A stretch of 64,000 nucleotides of DNA from Aphelenchoides besseyi (Eukaryota > Nematoda > Chromadorea > Rhabditida > Aphelenchoididae): positions 1-64,000 of the forward strand of contig JAMPIQ010000009.1 of NCBI GenBank assembly GCA_024699855.1, given 5' to 3'. Below the pieces are notes generated by a model that was given only the letters and a program-made list of their open reading frames with translations, was not told the origin of the DNA and did no database searches. Positions 11,495 through 22,601 of the stretch are shown here, piece by piece (position 1 is the first letter of the stretch; each line of letters opens with the position of its first letter). The position numbers were made by a program, and so were the translations under genes.

Positions 11495-14400
11495 TTAAAC
11501 ATCCATTGAATCGTCGTCATCGGCTGTCGGATTGGCCGGTGGATTGACGGGAGCAGTTGTGGTAACGACGTTGGAGTTAACTGCGTTCGCGTCAGCTTCC
11601 AATTGTGTCACGAATTTCGTGACTTCCGGATTGACAACATTCAACATGAACTTGCTTTGCTGCTGTTGTGCTTTGGGATCGGTTTGCACATTATCCGGGT
11701 TGAAAATGTAGATGTCAGATGCGCGACGAACACGCGACAAAGCCACATACAACTGGCCGTGCGCAAAGACCGGCGAGTTCAAATACAACCCGATTCGCTC
11801 CATTGTTTGGCCCTGGGCTTTGTTGATGGTCATTGCGAATGCCAATTTCAAAGGAAATTGGACACGACGAAAAGCCACCGTTTGGCGTTGATCGTAGTTG
11901 ACTTTGCGATCGAAAACTCGACGAACAACGTCGATTTCTTCGCCAGTCAAACCATCGGACTCGATGCGGCGAACAGTCACGACGTCCGGTTGCAAATCGG
12001 TGACAACTGCCGGAGTGCCATTGCAGAGTCGGTAGGAGGTGTCGATGTTCGAAATGAACATGACTTTTGCGCCGATCTTCAGCTTCAATTGCTGTTGAGC
12101 CAAGCCGGTCTCTTCGATTTGACCCAAATACTCGGTCATCGCGTCGACGGCCGAATCGTCCAACGGATCGATGGCATTCTCGTCTTCGATCGTGTTGATG
12201 GCCTCGTAGACAATCGTTTGTCCGGGCAATTTTTTCAGCAACTCTTCGTTGATCGAGTTGACGGTCACATTCAACGGTGCAACAATCGCCGAGTTGGACG
12301 TGATGTTTCCGCTTTGCAAAAGTGCCGACGGAAACACTCGATCTTGGAGTTCCTGAAGATCGTTGACCAAATTGAAGTCCGACAAAGCAAGTACTGTCGA
12401 GTAGTAGTCGGTTTGTCGCACGATCGGTTTGTTGGCAATTCCGACGTCGCGCAAAAATGAGCGGAACCGAATCTGATTCGCGTCAGTTCGGTGGTTTTGA
12501 CGCAGGCACAGGAATTTGATTGTACCCTTGTCATGCTCGGCAATCAGACTTTCGTCGAAGCCGGAAGCCACGTTTCCGTTTCGAACGATCGGCAGAATTT
12601 GTCGAAAGTCGCCGCCAAAAACGATCACCAATCGTCGTTTGACGTACGGACCTTGGCGAACGTCTTGAATCACACGTTTCATGTAATTGTAGACGTTTTG
12701 ATGCATTGCCGACGCTTCATCGATCAGAAGAAGTCCCCAGCGGCGAATCGCTTCGGCAGCCCGACAATGTTTGTTCATTCGTGATTCCGAGTCCGAAGCG
12801 AGGTCTGTTGGAATCATGAATCGGGAATGAACGGTTTGTCCTTGGAACAAAAAAGCGACGCGGCGATTCCCGTCGTTGCGCTAGCGGCAAATGGAATGCC
12901 GTGCTCATTGCATTGTCGAATCAACTGATTGTACAATGTCGTCTTGCCAGTTCCACCTTCACCGTGTAAGAAGAACATTAACGGTGGCGGAATCGGTTGG
13001 CCATTTGGAAGTTCGGACTGTTGAATGGAGTGCCAGATCAGGTCGAACGCTTGTTGCTGATCGGAACCCAAATTGACGTGCGGAATTTGATTGACGTCAT
13101 GATAGCGCGTTTGATCGTCGCCGTCCAAAAAATCAACAGCCATTTCGCCGTGAAATTCCGGATTGAATGCAGTGACCGTTCCATCCGGTTGTGGCAAATC
13201 GAAATCACTCAAAGTGAAATCTCGATTATTCAAATGCCATTCCAAAATTCGCAACGCGATTTGTTCGGCTCGTTGTTCGCGCATACTGTCACTCAAATGT
13301 GCGAAACGATTTCCGAGTGGTGGTCGCATGAACGGCAGGTAATCAAAGTACAGTTGGCGTGGACTTTGCAACAACTCGGCGCCGTTAATCAAAACCTGCG
13401 CGAAAAGGAAAATGAATCGACGAATTGGATGACCGGCACGTTGATCGAGTGCGTTTCTCCAAATCAAATCCGATTCCATTAGACCCATTTGTTGGGCCGC
13501 GGTGACGAAGTCTAATTCGCCGAAACCGTTCGGATCGAATTGACGGTAAGTGATTCCGTTCACTGTCGCCAACTGTTCGAAGTTTTGAACGCACTTCATT
13601 CGTAAAACAATTGTTCGCAGAGCCAACAATTGACGATTTTTGACATTCACTTCATAGATTGCAACTACACGTTTACGTTTCAATTGCAATTTCTTGAATG
13701 TACGTTTACGCTTATCGTAGTTGTACTCGTAGTGGAAGTCTTTGTACGTCAAATCGGCCGTCTCATTCGGATTTTCACGGCAGAATTTCATGTATGCTGT
13801 GAAACGCGAATGGACTTCGCTTGTCGAGTTGGCGCGACGAACAATGTCTTCGGCCCGATCGCCATTTGCGACAATCAAATACGATTCGTTCGGCAAATGG
13901 ACTCCAATCATGATCACAACATGAGAGAAGTAGAACGGGCCTTTCGACAGCAGATTCATAACTGCTTCGTAATCACTACAATACATCAACGACATTTGAT
14001 ATCGTGCTTCATTGTAGTTGACCGTTTTATCATCGTTGATTTCGATGAACGGATTGTTTTGAGCGCCTTTGCTCACAACTTCAATGAACGCCGTCGACAT
14101 CTGTCCTTTCATGATGTATTTGATCGCGTAGCCGGTGGTGTTTCGCGTGACCACCGCTTCCAGATTGGCGTGTCCGTTCCACGTTTTCAATCCATAAGGA
14201 TTGTAGGGAACGACGTCTTTGTCCGTCAAAACTTTTCCACCCTTTTTCGGGACTGTGAAAGAACCCAAATTGGCGGGCAAACGTGCATACTGAATGAATC
14301 CGTAATGCACTTGTGTGGTCAGTGATTCAGGCATCGGAAAACGGCGTTTGCACGGTGTTTTCGTTGGATTGGCCGGATCTCGACAAACGCTTTTCTCATT

Positions 14401-17400
14401 ACAATCGTGGAGCATAAATGAAGCTACCAGGTCGTAAAGGCGTTTGTCGATCTTTGGATCGGGAATTCGTGCCGAAATGAATTGATTGACGAATTCGGCG
14501 GTTGTTTCCTGTTCGTTCTTATCGATCCAAACCAAAATGTGGGCGTGTGGATTGCCACGCTTTTGGAATTCGATCGAAAGCAGTGAAGCAGCAAACTTCC
14601 CGAAGATGCCTTCACTTTGTTGACCGTACTGAGTTTTCCGGTAATTCGTGCCACGAATCTCGTGCATCAACATGTTCAACTTGATGATGAAGATCCGCGT
14701 CAAAGTGAAGGAGTCCGTTTCCGGATCGGTGCCAAGCATTCGGCATGAGGCAATATGATCGGGCCAATTTTTGTTTGCGGTGACCGTGTAGAAGAACGTC
14801 GGTGCACCGAGTTCGTGGGCCATTGCCATTCCTTTCGCGTAAGCACGCTGATTGTATTGCCACGACAATTTGTGATAGGGCGGGAATCGGTAAATTTTGC
14901 CCAATTGATGACCGGGCAATCGTTCGCGCAAAATCTTGTCGTAGTGAGTAATCACGTACTGACACGAAACGATTCGTTGATTTTGTGGAACTTTGAAATT
15001 GTACCAATCAACTTCCCGACGAACAACCTCGTGGTGGTTCTTGATCAAAAGAATTCGACCGGGTTTTCCGGTGCTCCAAATTCGATGGATCATTTTGTCC
15101 GATTTGCGATGTTGCATTCGATACAACGTTTGTTCGCGGATCGACGCATACATACGTTGACCTTTTCGAGTGACCGGATTGTTGTGGTCGATCTCTTCAG
15201 GTTCGATGTCTTTCGCATCCAAATCCTCAGCATCCGACTCACAATCCTCATCAAATCCAATTTCCAGAGCATCGTCCATTGGATTTGGCGAATCGCCGGT
15301 ATCGGCTTTTTTTGTGGTGCCGCTTGGAGTTTCAAGTCCATCGTGTACCACAGCTCACCGTATGGAAACACAATCGGGTTCATGATTGCATCGAGTTGAG
15401 GCAAATGAGTCATGAACACCGGCGATTTTTTCATTCGCGGATGCAACCAAACACCTTTGGGAATGTCCGGTACTGGCACGTTGCGATCTCGCGGTGTGAA
15501 CAGAACCGCAACTTCCGGCGCTTCCGGAGCGTTCTGTTGACGTTCGTGCAACTGCGGATCGCGCAAATGATTGGGAGCTTGGCGTTCATCAATGAAGCTC
15601 ACAATGTAGCGCGGAAACGCAATTCCGTCCGCCATGAGTTCATTGATACGTTCCATGCACATTTTATAGCCCTTTGCTATTTGATTATGGTCGGTTAGGA
15701 AAGCAATCCATTTTGTGAGGAATGCGTTCCGATAGCGAATGTCCAGTCGTTTATAGACTGGATTATTGCGCATATTCTCCATGATCATATCCGGAGCTTC
15801 GAGCGTGTACTGCTGACCGAAAATTCGAACGGCATCAGCTCGTGACTGAATGTACGAAAGATTATTCTGTACAATGCCGTTGATCAGTTGAACCGGTGCT
15901 CCGGCAACTCCACTATCGCGTTTTTGAAACGATCGTGAACCAAATGCGGTCAAATTATTGATTTCGGGAATGTGGGCTTGAAACCATTTTGACATTTCAC
16001 GCTCATACGCATTGTTTTGGTTCTGATTGAATTTGCCAATGTACAGTAGGCGTTCCATCCAATCCGGATAGCGACGAAACTCGGGCATTTCAATCGTACC
16101 ATTCGCACAACACTTTGAACTGTTTTCGGCGTGAAACAAAAACGCCCTACAGTACTTGCACTCGTAAACCGGCAATCCGACGTCATAAGTGTTCGTGATT
16201 GCTTTACGACAAATCGCCGCAGCACACGCCAATGTCGGTCGACCGCGAGATCGATTGGGCAATGGTGGAAACGAACGTTTCGGCAAATTCTGCATGACTC
16301 GCAGTCCACTTCGCAAATTTCTTGATCGACCGACGATTTCGGGATCGAGTCGCGGGCTAGGACCGTCGGGCAACTTTTTCGACTTGTGTGTTATTGATTG
16401 AATCAAATTCAACTTTTTGGCCTTTGATTCTTCGTCTGAATCAATTGGATTGCTGATTGAACTCAACGACGCGAACGATTTGTTCAATTCGTCCATTTCT
16501 TTATCCTCATCAGCTTGAACAACTCCATCGACTTCCAACTCAGCAAATGTGAGTGGCATTTTTTGTTGACTTGGAGCGCGAGTTTGTTGTTCGATTTCAT
16601 CATCTTGAAATTGGAAATCCAATAATGCGGCGTCAAAATCGGCTTCTTTGTGATTCCAGTGGTCGACAAAATCAGTTTTATCATTCGCTTCAGTTCCAGA
16701 CATCGAGTCTTTGTCACTGTGCGAATCACTGTTGACCTCATGAACTACAGGCAACTCGTTGATCGGCGCAGCAAAAGGCGGATTATCAAAGAGAACCAAA
16801 AGTTGCTCTTTCAGCCATCGACGACGCTGTTCACCGTCCAGATTAGTGCGCGAAAAAATTTTGGTCTTTGCTTTTTGGTTGTTCAAAAAGTCAATTGTGT
16901 TATAGGCGGCGAACGCTGCACAACTGTGACCGTCGGTTTGCGGGTCCGAATATTGACTGATATCGCGGGTGTATGTTCGACAATGTGACGAAACATTTGC
17001 GAGTGGACGAAAAACGTTCAGATCAATCAACGCCAAACGGCTTTCGTACTGAGTCGAATCCGATAATTCGGTAAACGAATCGCAATAGAAAAGAACCTCC
17101 GTTTGAGAACCGTTGTCGTAATGAAAAATCGTCATAATGAAATGATTTCCGGTAAAAATTGGAGCCACCAAATACTCGAGTGGTTTGTTTCGTGGTGCCG
17201 CAATTAGAAAACTGAGTGGATTGTTGCCAGCAGCGCCTAATTGTTGTCGACTTTGCTCGTTCCAAAACGATAAGTCCAAGTAGCCGATTGCTCGACTATC
17301 GTTCTTGATATAGTTCAAAACACAAAAAGTAATCACTTCGCCTTGAAGATATTGCGGAAGGTCAATATCATTGACAAAAGCTAACGGCAAAATGGGATTG

Positions 17401-18020
17401 TATCGACATTGATTGTAATGAAGCTCAATGTACTTTTCGCGCAAAACATCCTTGACTTCAACAGCGGTTGTTTGATAATCGGTTGTTGTGTAGCGCTCGA
17501 AATCGTTGTCATTAGCCTTTTCTGGTTCTTGTTCTTCCAGCAATTCAGAATCATTTGCTGACTCGATTGGGAAGTCAGTTTTCGGTTTTTTCGGTCGTCC
17601 TGAACCTCCGCGGCGTTTTTTGGGCGGTCGACCTTTCGGTTTTCCTGTGGGACGGTTTGAACGTTGAGTGTCATCTCTCGACCGTTTAACACCTCCACCA
17701 CCGCCACGCAAACTGTTTCCCTTAAAAGGTACTGCCGTTTGATTTCCCTTTAAAGGTACTCCATAATGGTTTCCCTTAAAAGGTACTCCCGTTTGATTTC
17801 CCTTAAAAGGTACTCTCGCTTGATTTCCCGCCTGCGGTACTTTCAACACATTCGAATTTTCCTCTAAACATACCTTTTCACTTACCTCCACTATTTCGCA
17901 CCAAAAATCGTATCCATTTCCTTGCGGTCGTTTCAACGCAAACCATCGCCGCTTGCACCAATGGTTGACGTCCTCGGCAATCGAACCCGAGGCGCTCTTG
18001 TCACTTCCTTGTTGCATCAT
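11495..18020 (-). pseudogene. Helitron C48-protease/Rep/helicase polyprotein, copy 2, two frameshifts
   Basis: This is a single-exon frame of about 2,170 codons starting MMQQGSDKSASGS at 18020. Domains in order: four degenerate VPFKGNQT-type repeats (residues 60-100), an AT-hook-like motif (about 125-145), and a Ulp1/C48 protease with His293, Asp314, Gln361 and Cys367 (NHFIM, YCDSF, DPQTDGHSC). A CxxC zinc-binding segment near residue 615 (ECKYC, then KCC) and the Helitron N-terminal region follow. Rep has FYTVTANKNWP (14762-14797), PHAH (14526-14556) and GYAIKYIMKG (14104-14133). The helicase has GEGGTGKT (12943-12966), IDEAS (12709-12734) and YVALSRVR (11721-11748). Relative to copy 1 there are two-base homopolymer insertions near 15310 and 12848, the second just after Walker A. 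All catalytic residues remain, so it is either recently dead or misassembled. Confidence 0.88.
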
Positions 18021-18310
18021 AATCTAAATAGTTTTTTAATCAACCAACAGCTCGTTAGCATAAATACAAATGGCTACAAACCAAATGTTTTCGACTCAAC
18101 GTATAAAATCAAAAAATTATTTTATTCAGTCAAACTTAACAAACGTAAACATTGACAGACAAATTAATTTGGTTCAATCAAAAAGAAGGTGATCTATTAG
18201 GTTGAACAAAATGGTTTCCCATAACCGTCGAAAGTCGATGACAACATAACTCTTGATGGTACAGGAGGCAAATTAACAGACAGATAAACGGTACGAAGAA
18301 AAAAATCGAG

Positions 18311-18880
18311 TCACGATTGGATATTTGAGTTGTGAGAATTAAAACCAATCATTTCAGTTGGGACTTCTTCAACAGTTAATGGTTTTGTAATCAAAGTTAT
18401 TTGCTTTATCTGTTCCTTCAGTTGTTGAATCTCCAATTTTTGTTGTCGCAATTCTTTCGCTTGCGCTGCCACCATGATTTCTTGATCGTCCGGCCGCTTG
18501 CTGCTCACCGTTTCAACTTCATTCATCATTGTAGTCGAATTTGCAGATGGTCGAGTAGTTGGATTCGTTTTCGACTGGTTTCGAGTTGAATTGGCAGCCG
18601 GAACAATCTCGCCGGAACGTTTTAAAGCGTTCGCGATCCGATTTCTAAAAAAAAAAAACACAGATGCAAACCAAAGAAAAGTCTTCACTTACTCGCGACG
18701 ACGGTTCTTTTTCAACTCACGATTGGATTTTTTGAAATTCGTATTTTGATTGTTAGAACCCTGATTGCGACCGTTGAAACCCTGATTGCGAAAGCTGCTC
18801 TTGCCGGTACCATGGAAATGAATAGCTAAACAGCGCAGTTAATGGGCACAAACTCGATCTTACAACATACCGAGTCTCAT
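18311..18880 (-). CDS. Helitron accessory basic coiled-coil protein, copy 2
   Basis: Exons are 18871-18880, 18693-18825 and 18311-18644. Introns are 45 and 48 nt with GTATGT and GTAAGT donors and TTTAG acceptors. The total is 477 nt (158 residues), with frame kept across all joins. The protein starts MRLAIHFHGTGKSS. It has a Gln/Asn/Gly-rich stretch (about 15-35), a basic segment with RELKKNRRRENR (about 39-50), a Ser/Thr/Asn linker, and a coiled coil of Leu/Ile/Gln/Lys heptads (KELRQQKLEIQQLKEQIKQI, about 115-135). It lies about 290 bp upstream of the polyprotein start on the same strand. Copy 1 has the same gene with identical exon phases, so it looks like a conserved Helitron component. 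I do not recognise the family; a bZIP-like DNA-binding or dimerisation role is inferred. Confidence 0.7.
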
Positions 18881-19982
18881 TTCTTCGACATAGATCAGAA
18901 TCTCAAACAACCTAACTCGTTCATTCCAACATTTACAAAGCTCATTCGACTGGCCAATGAAGAATGCAACCAAACCGGCGACACGAACAAATAATGAATG
19001 AAACGACAGCCAACGGAAAAACAACACCAATACGATCGACTACAAACTCAAACGACTATCAAACAGAACAGCACTAATAATACAACGAACAGTATTTGGT
19101 GTTGGTGTCGTTTAACTTTAGGACGAATTGGGCGGAGAGAAAAACCGCCGATTCATTGGCAATCGAACGGCACAATTGAAGAAAAGAAACGCAATATGTA
19201 GTACTTGAAAACGATAGCGAGATTAAAGGGATGAAAATGAAAGCAAAATGACTCGTAGATTAGGATCAAATCGCCAGACGTTCATAAGTAAGCAAGAAGT
19301 GGCGAAATAATTATTGCGCAACATACGAACGACACAACTGTACGAAAAACAAACAAACGCAATTTGTAGTAGTTGAAAACGAACGATAGTGGGGATCAAA
19401 GGGATGAAAGTGATGAAAGCAGATAAGAATCAAATCGCCAGACGTTCATAATTGAGCAAGAAGTCACAAAATAATCAACCGCGCAACATACGAAAACTCA
19501 TCAAACAATATCATTTGTGCGTTAAACTATCGAACAGTTTCCGAGTTTCGGAGTATACGAATTTTTAACATAAAAAAAACGATTGAACTCCTATGATTGG
19601 GTATAAGGTAATCATAAAATTTGAAAATCAGTACAATCGCATAGTTTTATTTGCTAAAACTACACATTGAACAACAATGAATGATCCACGAATTCGTCGA
19701 CGAAGAAAAGAAGAAACGATCAATTTGCAACCTAAAACGAAAACAAACTTATCAGCAACATTATTAGAACTTACAGTGAATCGAAAGTGTTTTCACAAAA
19801 CCATAAAGGAAAAATAACTCTAAACTTTAACATCCGTGCAATTCACGTTTGTCCACAAACTCTTCAACAAAAACCGCAAAAAAAAACGAAATGAATCGTA
19901 TCTAAAAAAAATATGCCAATTCAAATTATGAACCGTAAAAAGTAGCGATATGTACACCGTAATATGCTGTAAGAATCGAATA
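18881..19982. repeat. Helitron copy 2 upstream region with 165-bp tandem duplication
   Basis: No gene is supported. Two diverged copies of about 150 bp lie at 19184-19333 and 19349-19497. Shared landmarks include CGCCAGACGTTCATAA, GAGCAAGAAG or AAGCAAGAAG, and GCGCAACATACGAA. Such duplicated upstream segments could be promoter or replication-end repeats, but nothing in the sequence proves this. Confidence 0.6.
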
Positions 19983-19988
19983 AAACCA

Positions 19989-20343
19989 AACAATCAATTC
20001 CCCCACTGTGCACAATCAAATGTTAGCGGGCGGGATCGAACTTTCGACCCCCGGCGCCAAAAATCCGGCGCACTCACCACTCGGCCAAAAAATGTTGAGT
20101 TTTGAACGACCGCAAAAGGGGCATTTTTTCGGTATGTTTTTGTAGACGATGATCAGAATTTTATTTGAAATTTGGAATCTGGAAGAATTTTTGGTCAGGG
20201 CTTTTTTTTTTCGGAAGCTCATTGTGACGGGAAGTATTTTATTGGGGTGTGGTTTAGTTATAGAGGTGATCAGGGCTTTTTTTTTTCGTGATCTCATTGT
20301 GACGGGAAGTATTTTATTGGGGTGTGGTTTAGTTATAGAGGTG
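19989..20343 (-). repeat. Block R copy 4, with local 72-bp duplication
   Basis: The tRNA-like module lies on the minus strand at about 20025-20088. The distal part, from TCAGGGCTTTTTTTTTTCG to GTTATAGAGGTGA, is duplicated in tandem (about 20196-20270 and 20271-20343). Unlike the other copies it stops at TATAGAGGTGA, immediately before where the AAGACGG hairpin would begin. Mariner-derived sequence starts there instead. Confidence 0.7.
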
Positions 20344-20936
20344 AAACGTGGATTCCGTATGCAAACCCGGATCCACAAAATCAATGGTTAAAAGAAAACC
20401 AACGTTCAGCAGCAGCAATTGTCCACGATTTTCGTCAGAAAAAATCTTGCTTTCGGTATTCTGGGGTCCTGAAGGCGTAATTCATTGGTTAGTCCATCAA
20501 CAGTTTTGTTTACTTTTATAATAGGGAATTCATCCAAGGAGCGGTCAATGCGGACGTGTATTGTCAACAATTACGACAAGTTTGGCAAATATTGGAGCAA
20601 TCGGGAAGAGAAAACCCTGTCATCTTTTTGCACGATAATGCACGTCCACATACCGCTAGAAAAACACAGGAGGTGTTAGAAGAATTTAATTGGGAAGTTC
20701 TTCCGCACGCTCCGTACTCACCGGACAAAGCACCTTCCGATTTCCACTTATTTCGCTCAATGAAACACCGTCTGAGAGGAAAGAAGTTCAACTTGGAAGA
20801 GGATGTCAAGACAGCAGTTCAAGAGTTCTTTGAAAGCAAACCGCCGTCTTTCTACAAGCGTGGATTTGACTTATTAGTGGATAGGTGGGAACAGATAATT
20901 GGATTTAATGGGGATTATCCAAATCAAAAAAGCTAG
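20344..20936 (+). pseudogene. Mariner transposase fragment (C-terminal two thirds)
   Basis: The remnant starts mid-protein (WIPYANPDPQNQW) and ends at TAG 20934-20936. It retains LLSVFW, then HDNARPH (second Asp) and SPDKAPSDFHLF (third Asp), 34 residues apart as in DD34D mariners. One A-run is a base short near 20440. A 37-nt insert (20488-20524) with GT and AG ends interrupts the HW-EF position and may be an intron. The N-terminal DNA-binding region and left terminal repeat are missing; the break coincides with the end of block R. Confidence 0.8.
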
Positions 20937-21987
20937 AACAGTTTGTCTGTCTGTCCGTCTGTGTGCGACCGATTTTCTCCGCGTTTATTTTCGAATGAAA
21001 AACAGAGTGCGATTCATGCCAATTTGCCTTCCTCTTTTCACTCTCCAATGGAAACAAACTCGGCTCGCTTATGCAAAATTACGACTGAACCCCGAAAATC
21101 AAAAATGAATATGGAAATTTACATCAAATCAACGCAACTTCCGTCGTCTTCACCAATCCAAAGCCGCGACTCTTCAATCCGCATCGGTAAGTCATTTTCT
21201 TTTTACATCCTACTAATCATCGTCTGTTTGCAAATTTCGGCTGGATCGCTTCATCGCCCGCATCTTCTACAGTCGGCGCACTAAATTCGGCAAGTCCATT
21301 TTAGTCTTCGTTCCTTACTTCTTTCGCTTTTAGATTTTGGTTCTAACTCTCTCTGATCTGAACGACCATTAGCCGACTTCTTCAACGGGCAGGCGGAGTG
21401 AAACGGTAAGCTCTCTTCTACTCCTCAGCTTCCACTCATCTCTTTCATTTCAGTTACAAAAGTCGTATCGTCTTCGATCAATGCGCGTGGCTGTCCTCGA
21501 AACTATTCGAGTTTCCAAATGGTAAGCGGCTTTTGCTTTACCTCAGTTAACACCTCCCTTTAGTCATCGGACCTTGAAATCGAGAACGAAACCGAACAAT
21601 CGCGATTCTTTTTTTCGCCCGATGTGCCGTCTGTTATCTTCTTTCTTCATAAACTCTTTTCTTTATCTTAAAATTTTCTTAAACTAAGCTAAACCCAAGT
21701 AGCTTCCCGCCGCGGAGCGGCGGGGAGCTGCTTGTTGTAATTAAGTAATAAACGTGTGTTTGTATACGCCGTTCATTTCCAGGTGGAAAAGATTCCTGGT
21801 TCGAAATTTCCAACCAAAAAATTTGCATAAAAACTCAGACTGTTGCAAAACTTATGGGACACTACAATAAATATAAATCTAACGTCTGAGATTCAGATTT
21901 GTAAGTTCGGTTAGAGAAGTCAAATGTGATTGAAATGTCTGGATAAGTTTTTTGCTGATTTGATGGTTTTGTGGTCGGTCGTCTTCA
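20937..21987. other. Non-coding or spliced leader region upstream of the TTR-like gene
   Basis: No protein is recognisable. Several intron-like segments are visible: GTAAGTCATTTT, GTAAGCTCTCTT to TTTCATTTCAG, and GTAAGCGGCTTTTG to CCTTTAG. A poly-A-like AATAAA lies near 21749. This suggests a spliced transcript of unknown type ending just after the hairpin at 21697-21733. Confidence 0.3.
21697..21733. other. GC-rich hairpin with 16-bp stem
   Basis: The left arm is AAGTAGCTTCCCGCCG, the loop CGGAG, and the right arm CGGCGGGGAGCTGCTT. All 16 positions pair if two G-U wobbles are allowed. It stands out in AT-rich sequence and is followed within 20 bases by an AATAAA. It could be a 3'-end RNA structure or a leftover transposon-terminus palindrome. 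Confidence 0.6.
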
Positions 21988-22523
21988 ATGGGCTTTCTTC
22001 TCGTTGTGTTGATGTTTTTTGGAGCGCCGTTTGTAGCCGCGTATACGGACGCTTTCAACCTTGAAGGTCAACTTCTATGTGAAGGCAAACCCTTTGCCAA
22101 TGCGGTAAGAGAGTGATCTGTATTCTAAGAAGTTTCTTAGCGTCTTGTTTTTTTCGAAGATGATTACTTCATGCCGGACATTTGTTTCACGACTATGACC
22201 AACAATAACGGAACTTTTCGAGCTTATGGTTATGAAAATGACGGACCGTTATATCATGCAGATCAATTGTACTTTTACATGTAAGTATTCAAATACATGT
22301 TCATTGATCGTCTTTTAGATATCATAATTGTAGAAGTGAAAAATGGGGTTGTACGGCAATGGAAGTTGACGATAATGCCTGGGCTCGTAACTCCAGATCC
22401 GCTCCGCTATACAAACTTGGAGCCTTTGAGTTGGTTGCGATTTATCAGGAACCATGTCCGTTCGACTTTATCGAAGACTATACAGTGGAATATAGCGGAC
22501 TTCCTTGTGGTAATATCTATTGA
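21988..22523 (+). CDS. Transthyretin-like (TTR) family secreted protein
   Basis: Three exons (21988-22104, 22141-22280, 22319-22523) give a 153-residue protein. Introns are 36 and 38 nt. The N terminus, MGFLLVVLMFFGAPFVAA, is a signal peptide. The mature part begins with the nematode TTR-like signature NLEGQLLCEGKPFANA. It continues with an acidic loop, a beta-strand segment NNNGTFRAYGYEND and paired cysteines (HNC, WGC, EPC, LPCG). This family is large in nematodes and lies in the extracellular space. Members are thought to bind small ligands or, as with TTR-52, bridge cell surfaces. ATG 21988 is chosen because it opens the signal peptide. An AATAAA polyadenylation signal lies near 22541. 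The specific ligand is unknown. Confidence 0.8.
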
Positions 22524-22601
22524 AAATTTCTTCGGTGTACGAATAAAAGTTGAACTTTTTTAGCTTTATGCAATGTTTTATTTGTATAAAGAATCTAATC
22601 A

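Larger units (their letters stand above)
10421..20343 (-). mobile_element. Helitron copy 2
   Basis: This second Helitron lies head to tail with copy 1. It contains the polyprotein gene (11495-18020), the accessory coiled-coil gene (18311-18880), and block R at both ends (10805-11227 and 19989-20343). The left flank from 10421 is almost identical to the first bases of the window, giving a spacing of about 10.4 kb between copies. The right limit is where block R stops, directly against a mariner fragment. Exact Helitron termini were not resolved. Confidence 0.75.
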
